DNA of 64,000 nucleotides from Lachnospiraceae bacterium (GTDB lineage Bacteria; Bacillota; Clostridia; Lachnospirales; Lachnospiraceae). Shown here one piece after another: positions 1 to 9,057 of the stretch. The stretch covers positions 1-64,000 of the forward strand of contig JAILRP010000026.1 of assembly GCA_024698075.1 (NCBI GenBank), given 5' to 3'. The notes under the pieces were generated by a model, which did no database searches, was not told the DNA's origin, and saw only the letters and a program-made list of their open reading frames with translations. Both the position numbers and the translations under genes were made by a program. Each line of letters starts with the position of its first letter. The stretch's first letter is position 1.

Positions 1-137
1 CATCTAAGCGTGAAGCCCCCCTCAAGATGAGATATCCCCCATTGATAAGACCCCTTGAAGACGACGAGGTAGATAGGGCATGGGTGTAAGTGCAGCAATG
101 CATTCAGCTGAATGCCACTAATAGGTCGAAGGCTTTT
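1..137 (+). rRNA. rrl: 23S ribosomal RNA, 3' end only
   Basis: The first ~137 bases match the conserved 3' end of bacterial 23S rRNA as I know it, including the run around CCCTTGAAGACGACGAGGT, the AGGTAGATAGG segment and the terminal CACTAATAGGTCGAAGGC. The rest of the gene, and presumably the 16S gene, lie before the window. The exact 3' end (about 134-140) is estimated from family knowledge. No 5S rRNA gene follows: only about 55 nt separate this end from a strong terminator. Confidence 0.93.
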
Positions 138-192
138 TTCATGAAGGTGTCAGGCTTCATTATCAGTATTGGGTTTTTGAGAATTTTTTACT

Positions 193-227
193 TAAGACAG
201 ATTTGTCACATCTGTCTTATTTTTTTA
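193..227 (+). terminator. rho-independent terminator of the rRNA operon
   Basis: A perfect 10-bp stem (TAAGACAGAT / ATCTGTCTTA, 193-202 and 210-219) with a 7-nt loop is followed by a run of T. It lies about 55 nt past the 23S end, closing the rRNA transcript without room for a 5S gene. Confidence 0.9.
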
Positions 228-247
228 TGTTATTTTCTGAAAAGGTA

Positions 248-256
248 TGATATAAT
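248..256 (+). promoter_or_regulatory. extended -10 promoter of cheV
   Basis: TGATATAAT (248-256) is a consensus extended -10 element (TGn-TATAAT) 59 nt before the cheV start. No good -35 is visible at the usual distance, which is common for extended -10 promoters. Its position just after the rRNA terminator gives cheV its own transcription start. Confidence 0.6.
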
Positions 257-314
257 GTATTCGCCGATTGTATGTTTACCGTACGATCTTGAAAAAACAA
301 TATGAGGTGAAGGT

Positions 315-1232
315 ATGGATAGCAAAATCTTATTGGAAAACGGCACTAATGAGTTGGAGATCCTTGAATTCAAACTCGGGAACAATTCATACGGCATCAA
401 TGTTGCGAAGATTCGTGAGATAATCACATATCAGCCGGTTACGCCGGTTCCTAATGCGCATCCTTCAGTTGAAGGCATCTTCATGCCGAGGGATAAGATG
501 ATCACGGCGATCAGTCTCAAGAACGCGATCCAGATGGGCGACGAAGAACATAATGACGGCCTCTTTATCATCACCAATTTTAATAAACTTGATGTTGCGT
601 TCCATGTTGACCGAGTAATGGGTATCCACCGTGTCAACTGGACCGAGATAATCAGGCCTGATGCCACTGTCAATAACGAGGTTGAAGGCGTATCGACAGG
701 TATAGTAAAGTTCGATGACAGACTTGTCATCATTCTTGATTTTGAGAAGATCGTATCTGACATCAGCCCTGAGACAGGTCTTAGAATGAATGAGATCGAG
801 GGACTCGGTCAGAGAGACAGGAATGAAGTTCCTATCCTGATCGCAGAAGACTCACATCTTCTTAACAAGCTGATCAGTGATGCTCTTACGGCAGCTGGAT
901 ATATCAATGTTAAGCGTACGGAAGATGGACTTCAGGCTTGGAACTATATTCTTGATGCAAAGAACGATGGGGCGCTTGATGAGAGGGTACAGCTTGTGAT
1001 CACCGATATTGAGATGCCGCAGATGGATGGACATAGGCTTACTCATATGATCAAGACTGATGACGCTCTCAAGAATATTCCCGTTGTTATCTTCTCATCG
1101 CTTGTTAACGAAGAGATGAGGGTCAAAGGCGAAGCACTCGGTGCTGACGCCCAACTGAGCAAGCCGGAGATCGGGAACCTTGTTCTTCTTATTGACAAGC
1201 TCATTTCTGAGAGAAGAAAATCAGAAGAATGA
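315..1232 (+). CDS. cheV: chemotaxis coupling protein CheV (CheW domain + receiver)
   Basis: The 305-residue protein has a CheW-like coupling domain (about 12-150) followed by a response-regulator receiver domain (about 172-300). In the receiver the acidic pair E178/D179, the phospho-acceptor D231 (in VITDIEMPQMDG), S261/S262 and K283 are all in place, so phosphorylation by CheA is expected. CheV proteins link chemoreceptors to CheA and help adaptation at the receptor array under the membrane. The start follows GAGGTGA, a good ribosome binding site. It is monocistronic: a terminator follows at 1251. With the FliK-like and FlhB-like genes at 41965-44248 it suggests a motile cell. Confidence 0.93.
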   Translation: MDSKILLENGTNELEILEFKLGNNSYGINVAKIREIITYQPVTPVPNAHPSVEGIFMPRDKMITAISLKNAIQMGDEEHNDGLFIITNFNKLDVAFHVDRVMGIHRVNWTEIIRPDATVNNEVEGVSTGIVKFDDRLVIILDFEKIVSDISPETGLRMNEIEGLGQRDRNEVPILIAEDSHLLNKLISDALTAAGYINVKRTEDGLQAWNYILDAKNDGALDERVQLVITDIEMPQMDGHRLTHMIKTDDALKNIPVVIFSSLVNEEMRVKGEALGADAQLSKPEIGNLVLLIDKLISERRKSEE

Positions 1233-1250
1233 TTTTTGGTATTGATTTAT

Positions 1251-1282
1251 ACGGAGCCGCTTATACGGCTCCGTTTTCTGTT
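1251..1282 (+). terminator. rho-independent terminator after cheV
   Basis: A 9-bp stem ACGGAGCCG / CGGCTCCGT (1251-1259, 1266-1274) with a 6-nt loop is followed by TTTTCTGTTTT. Nearly the same stem is used again at 4196. Confidence 0.88.
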
Positions 1283-1295
1283 TTGATAGTGCGGA

Positions 1296-1324
1296 TTGAT
1301 GTAGTGGCTTGGGCAGAATAAAAT
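1296..1324 (+). promoter_or_regulatory. sigma-A type promoter of the surface protein gene
   Basis: TTGATG (1296-1301), a 17-nt spacer and TAAAAT (1319-1324) lie 43 nt before the GTG start at 1368. Confidence 0.5.
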
Positions 1325-1367
1325 TTGCCATGGCATGTCATGTGATTCTTGAAAGGAGACTAGGACG

Positions 1368-4142
1368 GTGAAAAATCAAAGCATTAAACGCGGATATAAG
1401 TTCGTACGTATGTTGGCTGCCATCATGGCATTAGTGATGCTCACATCTTCACCCGTGTGGGCGGTGGAGCCGGTCATTGATACCGATAAGACCGGTCCGG
1501 AGAGTGAACTTGCTGTCGGTGGCAGCTCATCGGATGTAAGTGTGACAGATGAGGATGCTTTGGATGCCCCGGAAGCTTCCGAATCAGACGACGTAAAGCC
1601 TGTTGGAAAAGATGAGGTGCCTGCCAATAAAGATGAGGAGGCCGAAAAGACAGAGAACGGTGCAGAATCCATGGATGAAAGCCTGCCAGATCCGGTCGTT
1701 ACGGAATCCGATGATGCTTCAGAAGCCATAGAAGAGCAGACTGCTGACAAGGATGAGGTGCAGGCTGAAGACAAAGCGGAAGAGGAAGCTGATGACCCCG
1801 GATCAAGTGCTTTTGCGGCTGCGCCGGCAGGGTCCAATGATACTCCCATTGAAAAAGAAGGAAAGCCCGAAAAACCAGTTAAGGGAGTCACATCCAACGG
1901 ATGGGAATACGAATATCTGGAGCTGGATGATTATTCCGAGGGTGTAGAACCGGGTGAATATCTTCTCCTTAAGAGCTTCCGCGGAGTCTGCAATAATATA
2001 AATGTTCCATCGCAGATCACTGTAAAGGCAGCCCGCAGTGACAATACGGAATACGACGTGACTTACAAAACACTCGTAAGGGGAGGAAAGAATGACCGTA
2101 CCAAGTTCCCCGCAGAGGCCACAAAGATCACATTTGACAATGGTACGGCAACCACAAAGGACATTTCATACCTTTTCTCGGGATACAAACAGCTTGAGGT
2201 TGTTGATATCACCGGATTGGATTTTTCAGAAACAGTTAACATGAGCAACCTCTTTTCCGGATGTGCAAAGCTTACTGAGGTAGAAGGCAGCCTTGGGGTG
2301 AGAGCTCCGAAAGCCACGGATCTCAGCATGCTCTTTGCCAACTGCCCGTCTATAGGGCGGATAAATACAGGACTATGGCAATGCCAGCCTACAGACATAA
2401 CCTCCATGCTTCAGGGGTGTTCTAATGCTTGTTATATTGATATGCATACATGGATTTTTTCAGGGGTTACCGCTAATAAATCCAAAAAAGCTTTTTCCGG
2501 AACATCGAGTCTCAGAACAATATGGACACCCATGTATATTCCGTCTGATTTTCAGATCCCGTTAGCCGGTACATACAGGATCTGGGAATCGCTTGAAGTA
2601 AGATCATCCTATCCGAAGACCACGGTCCTTGCTCCGCAAGGAATGGGTAAGTATTACCTTCTTAGTAAAATTCCGAAGACTGGCAAGGATGACGATGATG
2701 ATGACTCCGAAGAAACCAAACCGGGTGATAAGCCGGTATCAGGCGTCGTACTGAGCAGTGGTCATGAAGTGCTTGAACATAGGAAAGGAAGGCCTGCCAA
2801 ACGCTTGGTTTCAGCGGCTGTATTGCCGGGTGATGCAACCAATAGGGACGTTATATGGAGCACTACAGACAAGAAGGTTGTAACTGTCACCCCCATGGAT
2901 GACGGCGATGCCCTGATCACGACCAAGGGCCCGGGTTTTGCGGATGTGACGGTCACCACGGTGGATGGAGGTTTTTCTGAAACCTGCAACGTAACGGTAA
3001 AGTGTTATTCTGATTATTTTGAAGAGACACGGGGTGATGAGGACAGCATATACGGCGGGACACCGGATTTTGAATTCGTAGCCGGACAGTCTTACGATCT
3101 ATATGAATACCTTGACAATATGGGTGTATTCAATCCGAAAAAAAACGAAAAGTGTGTTACAGATTTTTCCATTGATAGTACAAATCCGAATGCAGTGTCA
3201 GCATCCTCAAGCGGCATGCTTACCACCAGGGAAGCAGGGCTTGCTTTTCTGGGAGTGAAGTACAAGCATGATAAGAAGCCGGTTCAGAGAACGATCACTG
3301 GTACCAAAATAAGGGTATGGAAGCCAAAGTTCTTTGCTAAGACCGTAACCCTTTCATACATCGGACAGTCTTTTAACGGAACGGATAATATCATTTATAA
3401 CAGCTGTCCCATCGCGCCTTCTTCATGGAGTTCAAGCAAGCCAAATGTGGCATCTGTTGATGAAAGCGGGAGGATCGTAGCCGGAAAAGAGGGAACTGCA
3501 AAGATAGAGGCAAGGTGGACGAACGATCAGGGAGACAGTGCTGCCTACAGCTTTTCTGTCAAGGTAAAGGTTCCCAAAATAAGCAAGACGCAGCTCAAGC
3601 TTAAGACCGGTGAGCTCACTAAGCTCAAGGTCAACAATATCGAAAAGGATAAGCAGGTCGTATGGAAGCTGACAGATACTGAACTGACCGGGAGAGACGT
3701 AAATTACCTTGAGGATGGATCGGGTGATGTCGCTAATATCCGATTCGACAATCTTGGTCATTCATGCGAAGTCTATGGAGCGCTGCCGGGCACTGTATTA
3801 GTGACTGCGGTAATAGACGGTGAGGAATATGACTGTTCTGTTGAGGTGATCCGACCGACTATTGAATTTTCCAAAAAAGGAGTATTCGAAGTGAAGCAAA
3901 CCCTTTTCCCTAAAGGTTACTTCACCTTTGTATCAACAAATCCTTACCTCGTTGAGGTAGACCCGGAAACGGGTGAAGGCTACAAGGGGAAAAGCTTTCC
4001 GGAAATTGACGGCTACTGTACCATAAAGGCATGCTACCTTAATAATGAGGGAGTTGCGCAGATAGTTCTGCCATGCAATGTCAGGGCATATGTGGCTGAA
4101 GGAAAAAGAGGTCCCATTGAAAGAATAAAGAGGGTCGATTAG
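1368..4142 (+). CDS. secreted BspA-type leucine-rich / bacterial Ig-like surface protein
   Basis: The 924-residue protein starts at GTG with AAAGGAG nine bases upstream. Residues 1-32 are a signal peptide ending in SPVWA. Residues 35-170 are an acidic, Ala/Glu/Asp-rich low-complexity segment. Residues about 245-400 hold repeats of the DUF285/BspA kind (pattern S-x-L-F-x-x-C/Y-x-x-L, seen as MSNLFSGCAKL and LSMLFANCPSI). An Asp run near 445 leads into several Ig-like (BIG2-type) units, with strands such as VIWSTTDKKVVTV and WSSSKPNVASV. There is no LPXTG motif or C-terminal membrane segment, so how it stays on the cell is unclear. Family members are adhesins or surface-layer proteins; the ligand is unknown. 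It has its own promoter and terminator. Confidence 0.82.
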   Translation: MKNQSIKRGYKFVRMLAAIMALVMLTSSPVWAVEPVIDTDKTGPESELAVGGSSSDVSVTDEDALDAPEASESDDVKPVGKDEVPANKDEEAEKTENGAESMDESLPDPVVTESDDASEAIEEQTADKDEVQAEDKAEEEADDPGSSAFAAAPAGSNDTPIEKEGKPEKPVKGVTSNGWEYEYLELDDYSEGVEPGEYLLLKSFRGVCNNINVPSQITVKAARSDNTEYDVTYKTLVRGGKNDRTKFPAEATKITFDNGTATTKDISYLFSGYKQLEVVDITGLDFSETVNMSNLFSGCAKLTEVEGSLGVRAPKATDLSMLFANCPSIGRINTGLWQCQPTDITSMLQGCSNACYIDMHTWIFSGVTANKSKKAFSGTSSLRTIWTPMYIPSDFQIPLAGTYRIWESLEVRSSYPKTTVLAPQGMGKYYLLSKIPKTGKDDDDDDSEETKPGDKPVSGVVLSSGHEVLEHRKGRPAKRLVSAAVLPGDATNRDVIWSTTDKKVVTVTPMDDGDALITTKGPGFADVTVTTVDGGFSETCNVTVKCYSDYFEETRGDEDSIYGGTPDFEFVAGQSYDLYEYLDNMGVFNPKKNEKCVTDFSIDSTNPNAVSASSSGMLTTREAGLAFLGVKYKHDKKPVQRTITGTKIRVWKPKFFAKTVTLSYIGQSFNGTDNIIYNSCPIAPSSWSSSKPNVASVDESGRIVAGKEGTAKIEARWTNDQGDSAAYSFSVKVKVPKISKTQLKLKTGELTKLKVNNIEKDKQVVWKLTDTELTGRDVNYLEDGSGDVANIRFDNLGHSCEVYGALPGTVLVTAVIDGEEYDCSVEVIRPTIEFSKKGVFEVKQTLFPKGYFTFVSTNPYLVEVDPETGEGYKGKSFPEIDGYCTIKACYLNNEGVAQIVLPCNVRAYVAEGKRGPIERIKRVD

Positions 4143-4195
4143 CCCCGGCTCACCGGAAATATGAGACAGCAAGCAATGTGATATAGTGATTTTTG

Positions 4196-4231
4196 CGGAG
4201 CCGTATTTACGGCTCCGTTTTCGTTTTTTAT
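4196..4231 (+). terminator. rho-independent terminator after the surface protein gene
   Basis: A 9-bp stem CGGAGCCGT / ACGGCTCCG (4196-4204, 4209-4217) with a 4-nt loop is followed by TTTTCGTTTTTTA. Its stem repeats the one after cheV. Confidence 0.9.
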
Positions 4232-4232
4232 G

Positions 4233-4261
4233 TTGTTAGGGCTGGTAAAATATGATACTAT
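4233..4261 (+). promoter_or_regulatory. sigma-A type promoter before the repeat membrane protein
   Basis: TTGTTA (4233-4238), a 17-nt spacer and TACTAT (4256-4261), starting directly after the preceding terminator. An alternative -10, TATAAG, lies 3 nt downstream. Confidence 0.5.
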
Positions 4262-4320
4262 AAGTTGATATATTGCGTACTATGACAGGCATGTCATATG
4301 CGTTGTAACCGGAGGATCAT

Positions 4321-6984
4321 ATGGCGCAGTCCACAGAAGAATATTTAGACAGTTTGTTAAGGCAGGCTATGGGAATATCGGAGCCTGAGCCTGAGCCGAA
4401 ACCTGAAGTAAGAAATTATGACCTTAAAAGGGATGATGTCCTTGCACAGGCGGACGGGCTTACAGGCTCTAATTCTGCTATTCTCGGGAATGCATATGAC
4501 CATAATGCGTCATTTACCAATGAAGGTGAGATAAATACCGCTATATCGCCGGCACAGGCCGAGCCTGCTCCTGCTCCGTCCGTTGTACCGGCTGCTGAGA
4601 TAAGGCCGGAAGACATGCCGGATCCCGATGCGCCGGCGGGCTCTCAGATCACAGATGTTCCGGGAGATTCATTTCCTGAACTCAATATGCCTGTCTCAGG
4701 GTTTGCTGACATACCCGAGCCGGTCATTCCGGAGATCACGGAGCCAATTCTTCCTGAGATCACAGAGCCAATACTTCCCGAGATCACAGAGCCGATACTT
4801 CCTGAGGCTGCTATGCCGGAAGCATCAGATCTCCAGCCTTCTGAAGATCAGATAACGGAAATACCCGAGGGACCGGTGATAGAGCAGGACGGAAATCTTG
4901 ATCTTATTCCCGAACCGGAATCCGCTTCAATATCGATAGATGACCTTGATCCGAACGACGCTTCTAAGGCGCTTGATGCAGATATGATCGCCGCCCTGTT
5001 TGACGGCGCAAATTCCGCCGAGTCAGCCGAAGACGCAGAGGCTGAGATCCCTGCAGAGCCTGAGATTTCGTCAGAGCCTGAGATCCCTGCAGAACCGGAG
5101 ATTCCTGCAGAACCCGAGCCGGAATCCGCTGCGCCTTCGATATCGATAGATGATCTTGATCCGAACGATGCATCAAAAGCGCTTGATGATGATATGATCG
5201 CTGCGCTGTTTGAGAGTGCGAATTCGGAACTGCCTGCTGAGGGAGCAGAACCCGAAGAAGAAGCAGAACCTGAAACGGAATCAGAGCCTGAAGCAGAACC
5301 CGAGCCGGAAGCAGAGCCTTCTGATGAAATTCACCCGGATACAGAGTTGGATGATTCGGCGGCAGCCCTTGCGGAACTGTTCGGAGACAGCATGGATGCT
5401 CCGCTTGAGGAACTTGAAATACCCGAATCCGGTGATGCGGATCCGATGCTCATGCCTGACCAGGAAATATCCGATCTTCTGTCCTCCCTTGACGAAATGT
5501 CCGGCGAAAATCCCGATACAGGCGATAAGGATGCAGACGGATCATCTGCAGATGAAACGGCCGCAGCAACCGAGGGGACGGCGGAAGAGGCCGGCGGCAA
5601 TACTGTTGACGGAATAGACATGTTTGACACCGATCTTTCCGCCATGCTTGATGATGTTACGGGGTCACTTGAGGATGGGCTGGCAGATGAATCGGCTTCT
5701 GATGACGACGAGGGTCTCAAAGACCTTTTAAATTCGCTTGATGACGGCTCCGGAGATCTTTCCGATATCGGCAGCCTTCTTGACAAGGACGAGAATTCCG
5801 AACTTGTCGATCCAAATACAAAAACAGCGGAAGCCATGTTTGCATCCGATTCCGATGATGTTGTCTTTGACATTGATAACGTGATCGATGAAGAAGAGGA
5901 TGGCAAGGGCAAAAAGAAGAAAAAGAAATTCAGCCTGTTCGGTAAAAAGAAAAAGGGCGAGGGCGATGTCGAAGTGCTCGGTGACGGCGACGAGGAGATG
6001 CTCATCGATCCCGAACTGCTGAACATCCCGGACGAATCCGAGGTCAAGAAAAAGAAGGGCGGTTTCTTTGCCAACCTTCTTGCAAAGCTCTTCGAAGAAG
6101 TAGAGGAAGAACCGGGCGATGTTAAGATCGAACAGAGTGCTGCAGATATAGCGGCAGAAGGTGCGGCCGAAAATGAAGCCATCCTGAATGAGCTTGAAAA
6201 CGGAGAGGCTGCTGATAATAAAAAGGATAAAAAAGAAAAGAAGAAAAAAGAAAAGGACAAAAAGAAAAAGGACAAGAAGGGAGCGGCCGAAGGCGAAGAG
6301 GGCGAAGAAGCCGCTGACGATCCCAAGAAGAAAAAGAAGGAAAAGAAAGAGAAAAAGAAGAAGGAGAAAATGCCCGAGCTTCCGACCAGGAAACTTCCGA
6401 GAAAGAAGGTCGTGGCGATCGCACTTCTCGGTATTACGGTCGGCATCGTAATAACATTCTTAGCTTTTCTTCTTCCTTATTCGCAAGATATCAAAAAAGC
6501 GAAGAAGTTCTATACGACCGGTGAGTATCAGAAAACGTATGAATACATGCGCGGGCATAAGCTTACCAGCGATGATCAGGTTCTCTATGACCGCACTGTG
6601 ACGCTGCTTCGTATAAAGAGGCCTTATGATTCGTATGAGAACTACATGAAGATGGGCTACCGCATGGAGGCCCTGAACGCTCTCGTTCAGGGTGTTCAGA
6701 TGGTCGACAGGTATGCGGAGGATGCGGCACGTCTTGGAATAATAGACAAGTATTCCAAGCAGTCCAGGATCATCTATGATGAGCTGTATAATTCATTTGG
6801 GGTTACGGTTGACAAAGCAAGGTCATGGATCGAGATAGAAGGCACGCCCGAATATACCCGTGCGCTGTATGAGAGTCTTCTTGATTCATCAAAGGCCGGA
6901 GGCGGAAGCGCACCGGCCGGGTCATATGATGACGTCATCCCCGAGGATGATTCGGTTATAAGCGCGGAGGAGAATGACCTGTGA
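4321..6984 (+). CDS. large acidic-repeat, lysine-rich single-pass membrane protein, function unknown
   Basis: I do not recognise a named family for this 887-residue protein. Residues 1-520 are Glu/Pro/Asp-rich with repeats: EITEPILP three times near 138-161 and a 30-residue unit (SISIDDLDPNDASKALD...) twice. Residues about 525-690 alternate acidic stretches with Lys-rich blocks (KKKKKKFSLFGKKKK and others). One hydrophobic span (about 696-716, VVAIALLGITVGIVITFLAF) follows the basic blocks, so the N-terminal part should be cytoplasmic and the last ~170 residues outside. That C-terminal part is helical and TPR-like, with a Gly/Ser-rich end. RBS CCGGAGGA precedes the ATG. It overlaps hisH by 4 nt, so the two are translationally coupled, though no shared function is evident. 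Confidence 0.8.
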   Translation: MAQSTEEYLDSLLRQAMGISEPEPEPKPEVRNYDLKRDDVLAQADGLTGSNSAILGNAYDHNASFTNEGEINTAISPAQAEPAPAPSVVPAAEIRPEDMPDPDAPAGSQITDVPGDSFPELNMPVSGFADIPEPVIPEITEPILPEITEPILPEITEPILPEAAMPEASDLQPSEDQITEIPEGPVIEQDGNLDLIPEPESASISIDDLDPNDASKALDADMIAALFDGANSAESAEDAEAEIPAEPEISSEPEIPAEPEIPAEPEPESAAPSISIDDLDPNDASKALDDDMIAALFESANSELPAEGAEPEEEAEPETESEPEAEPEPEAEPSDEIHPDTELDDSAAALAELFGDSMDAPLEELEIPESGDADPMLMPDQEISDLLSSLDEMSGENPDTGDKDADGSSADETAAATEGTAEEAGGNTVDGIDMFDTDLSAMLDDVTGSLEDGLADESASDDDEGLKDLLNSLDDGSGDLSDIGSLLDKDENSELVDPNTKTAEAMFASDSDDVVFDIDNVIDEEEDGKGKKKKKKFSLFGKKKKGEGDVEVLGDGDEEMLIDPELLNIPDESEVKKKKGGFFANLLAKLFEEVEEEPGDVKIEQSAADIAAEGAAENEAILNELENGEAADNKKDKKEKKKKEKDKKKKDKKGAAEGEEGEEAADDPKKKKKEKKEKKKKEKMPELPTRKLPRKKVVAIALLGITVGIVITFLAFLLPYSQDIKKAKKFYTTGEYQKTYEYMRGHKLTSDDQVLYDRTVTLLRIKRPYDSYENYMKMGYRMEALNALVQGVQMVDRYAEDAARLGIIDKYSKQSRIIYDELYNSFGVTVDKARSWIEIEGTPEYTRALYESLLDSSKAGGGSAPAGSYDDVIPEDDSVISAEENDL
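4732..4803 (+). repeat. three tandem 24-bp coding repeats
   Basis: Units at 4732-4755, 4756-4779 and 4780-4803 encode EITEPILP three times; they differ by a few bases, mostly silent. A degenerate fourth unit (EPVIP) precedes them. Confidence 0.9.
4926..5226 (+). repeat. two copies of a 90-bp coding repeat
   Basis: Copies at about 4926-5015 and 5137-5226 encode SISIDDLDPNDASKALD-x-DMIAALF-xx-ANS, differing at few residues. A more diverged relative (ELDDSAAALAELFGDS) follows near 5344. The unit resembles a short linear binding motif on an acidic linker. Confidence 0.85.
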
Positions 6985-7586
6985 TCGCTGTTATAGATTA
7001 TGATGCGGGAAACATGCTGAGCGTTGTAAAGGCGCTTTCCCATCTCGGGACGGAACCTGTGATGACAAGGGATTCCGATGTCCTTAAAAAGGCGGATAAA
7101 GTCATACTTCCGGGTGTCGGTGCTTTTGGCGATGCTATGGATAAGCTTAACGGTTATGGGCTTGTTCCGGTCATAAATGATTTCATCAAAGGCGGAAGGC
7201 CTTTTCTCGGAATATGCCTCGGACTGCAGCTTCTGTTTTCTGAGAGCGAGGAATCACCGGGAGTTGCGGGGATAGGAGCACTCCCCGGCAGGATCAGGAA
7301 GATCCCGCCCGGAGAATACAGGAAGATCCCGCATATGGGATGGAATTCACTGAGCTTTCCGAGAAGAGGAAGGCTTTTTGACGGGATAGACGAAGGCGCT
7401 TACATGTATTTTGTGCATTCATATTATCTTGAGGCGGCCGACCGAAGCATCGTAGTGGCATCAACGGAATATAATGTTTCGATAGATGCCTCGGTGGAGA
7501 GCGGCAACGTATTTGCCTGCCAGTTCCATCCTGAAAAGAGCGGGACTGCCGGACTTCATATTCTTGAAAATTTTATCAGTATTTAA
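6981..7586 (+). CDS. hisH: imidazole glycerol phosphate synthase, glutaminase subunit HisH
   Basis: HisH is a class I glutamine amidotransferase that passes ammonia to HisF in step five of histidine synthesis. The 201-residue length is usual. The nucleophile C79 sits in [12 protein letters not shown], the partners H183 and E185 in QFHPEKSG, and the oxyanion region in [10 protein letters not shown]. The start is GTG at 6981, overlapping the stop of the preceding gene by 4 nt. hisF follows after 11 nt; the other his genes are not in this window. Confidence 0.95.
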   Translation: MIAVIDYDAGNMLSVVKALSHLGTEPVMTRDSDVLKKADKVILPGVGAFGDAMDKLNGYGLVPVINDFIKGGRPFLGICLGLQLLFSESEESPGVAGIGALPGRIRKIPPGEYRKIPHMGWNSLSFPRRGRLFDGIDEGAYMYFVHSYYLEAADRSIVVASTEYNVSIDASVESGNVFACQFHPEKSGTAGLHILENFISI

Positions 7587-7597
7587 GCGGGTATCAG

Positions 7598-8362
7598 ATG
7601 TACACCAAAAGAATAATCCCATGCCTAGATGTGAATAACGGAAGAGTTGTCAAGGGAGTCAATTTCGTGAACCTGCGAGATGCAGGCGACCCGGTTGATA
7701 TTGCGGCCGCCTACGACCGTGCGGGGGCGGATGAGCTCGTGTTCCTAGACATCACTGCTTCATCCGACAACAGGGAGACTGTGGCTGACATGGTGCGTTC
7801 CGTTGCGGAAACGATCTTTATTCCGTTCACGGTCGGAGGCGGGATAAGGAGCGTTGACGATTTCAGGCGGCTTCTGCGTGAGGGGGCCGATAAGATTTCG
7901 GTTAATTCCGCAGCCATCATGAATCCGGGCCTTATCGCCGATGCGGCTGACAAGTTCGGCAGCCAGTGCGTTGTTGTTGCAATAGATGCAAAGAGACGCG
8001 AAGACGGAAGCGGATGGACCATTTACAAAAACGGCGGACGTGTTGACATGGGGAATGATGCTGTTGAGTATGCCATGTCTGCGGAAAGGCTCGGGGCAGG
8101 GGAAATACTCCTGACCAGCATGGATGCCGACGGCACTAAAGCCGGATTTGACATTGAACTTACAAAGACTGTCTCTGAAAATGTCAGCATTCCTGTCATA
8201 GCAAGCGGAGGTGCCGGATGCAAGGAGGATTTTCTCAAGGTATTGACTGAAGGGGCGGCTGACGCGGCGCTTGCCGCATCGCTTTTTCATTACAGGGAAC
8301 TGGAGATAAACGATCTTAAAGATTACCTGCATGATAACGGGATATCGGTAAGGAGAGGCTGA
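7598..8362 (+). CDS. hisF: imidazole glycerol phosphate synthase, cyclase subunit HisF
   Basis: HisF is the (beta/alpha)8-barrel cyclase that uses HisH-derived ammonia to turn PRFAR into imidazole glycerol phosphate and AICAR. The 254 residues include the catalytic aspartates D11 ([16 protein letters not shown]) and D130 (VVVAIDAKR), and phosphate-binding glycines in TVGGGIRS and IASGGAG. It follows hisH closely and is followed by ung after one base, so the three are probably one transcript. Confidence 0.96.
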   Translation: MYTKRIIPCLDVNNGRVVKGVNFVNLRDAGDPVDIAAAYDRAGADELVFLDITASSDNRETVADMVRSVAETIFIPFTVGGGIRSVDDFRRLLREGADKISVNSAAIMNPGLIADAADKFGSQCVVVAIDAKRREDGSGWTIYKNGGRVDMGNDAVEYAMSAERLGAGEILLTSMDADGTKAGFDIELTKTVSENVSIPVIASGGAGCKEDFLKVLTEGAADAALAASLFHYRELEINDLKDYLHDNGISVRRG

Positions 8363-8363
8363 A

Positions 8364-9041
8364 TTGATAGACAATGACTGGCTCGCGCCGCTTTCGGCAG
8401 AGTTCAAAAAGCCGTATTATGCCGGACTTTATAGATTTGTTAATGAGGAATACAGGACGCACACGATATATCCTGATAAGCAGGACGTTTTCAGCGCATA
8501 CTCGAGAACTCCTCTTTCTGCCGTCAAGGTCCTTATATTGGGGCAGGATCCTTACCATGAGCCCGGACAGGCGCACGGCCTTTGCTTTTCGGTAAAGCCC
8601 GGAATAGACATTCCGCCGAGCCTTGTAAACATTTATAAGGAACTGCATGAGGACATCGGCTGCTATATTCCGGACAACGGATATCTTGTAAAATGGGCCG
8701 ATCAGGGAGTGATGCTCTTAAATACCGTTCTTACCGTGAGGGCGCATTATGCCAATTCCCATAGGGGAAGGGGATGGGAACAGTTTACCGATGCAACCAT
8801 TGCGGCACTGAACAGCCAGGACCGGCCGATCGTTTATATGCTTTGGGGCAGGCCTGCACAGCAGAAGGCATCGATGCTTGATAACCCTAAGCAGCTTGTG
8901 CTCACTGCGGCGCATCCGAGCCCGCTTTCGGCATATAAGGGATTTTTCGGATGCAGGCATTTTTCGAAGGCAAATGATTTTCTCATATCGAACGGGCTTA
9001 CGCCGATCGACTGGCAGATTGAAAATCTGAATAGATCTTAA
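8364..9041 (+). CDS. ung: uracil-DNA glycosylase (family 1, UDG)
   Basis: Removes uracil from DNA to start base-excision repair. The 225 residues show motif A GQDPYHEPGQAHGLCFSV with the catalytic D62 and the C5-methyl-blocking Y64, and the C-terminal leucine-loop motif HPSPLSAYKGFFG. The start is TTG at 8364, with AAGGAGAGG (8350-8358) at the right distance; no ATG in frame is better placed. It begins one base after hisF stops, so translation is probably coupled. Confidence 0.95.
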   Translation: MIDNDWLAPLSAEFKKPYYAGLYRFVNEEYRTHTIYPDKQDVFSAYSRTPLSAVKVLILGQDPYHEPGQAHGLCFSVKPGIDIPPSLVNIYKELHEDIGCYIPDNGYLVKWADQGVMLLNTVLTVRAHYANSHRGRGWEQFTDATIAALNSQDRPIVYMLWGRPAQQKASMLDNPKQLVLTAAHPSPLSAYKGFFGCRHFSKANDFLISNGLTPIDWQIENLNRS

Positions 9042-9057
9042 TATACAGAAGGGGTAA

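Noticed and set aside
90..305. Short open frame across the end of the 23S gene
   Set aside because: It starts inside rRNA and runs through the terminator.
4732..4803. Tandem 24-bp repeats considered as a CRISPR or satellite
   Set aside because: The units are contiguous, have no spacers and are in frame with a protein repeat.
5331..6446. 371-codon open frame on the minus strand, rich in Ser and Phe
   Set aside because: It is the mirror of GAA/GAT- and AAG-rich coding on the plus strand; no ribosome binding site and low-complexity product.
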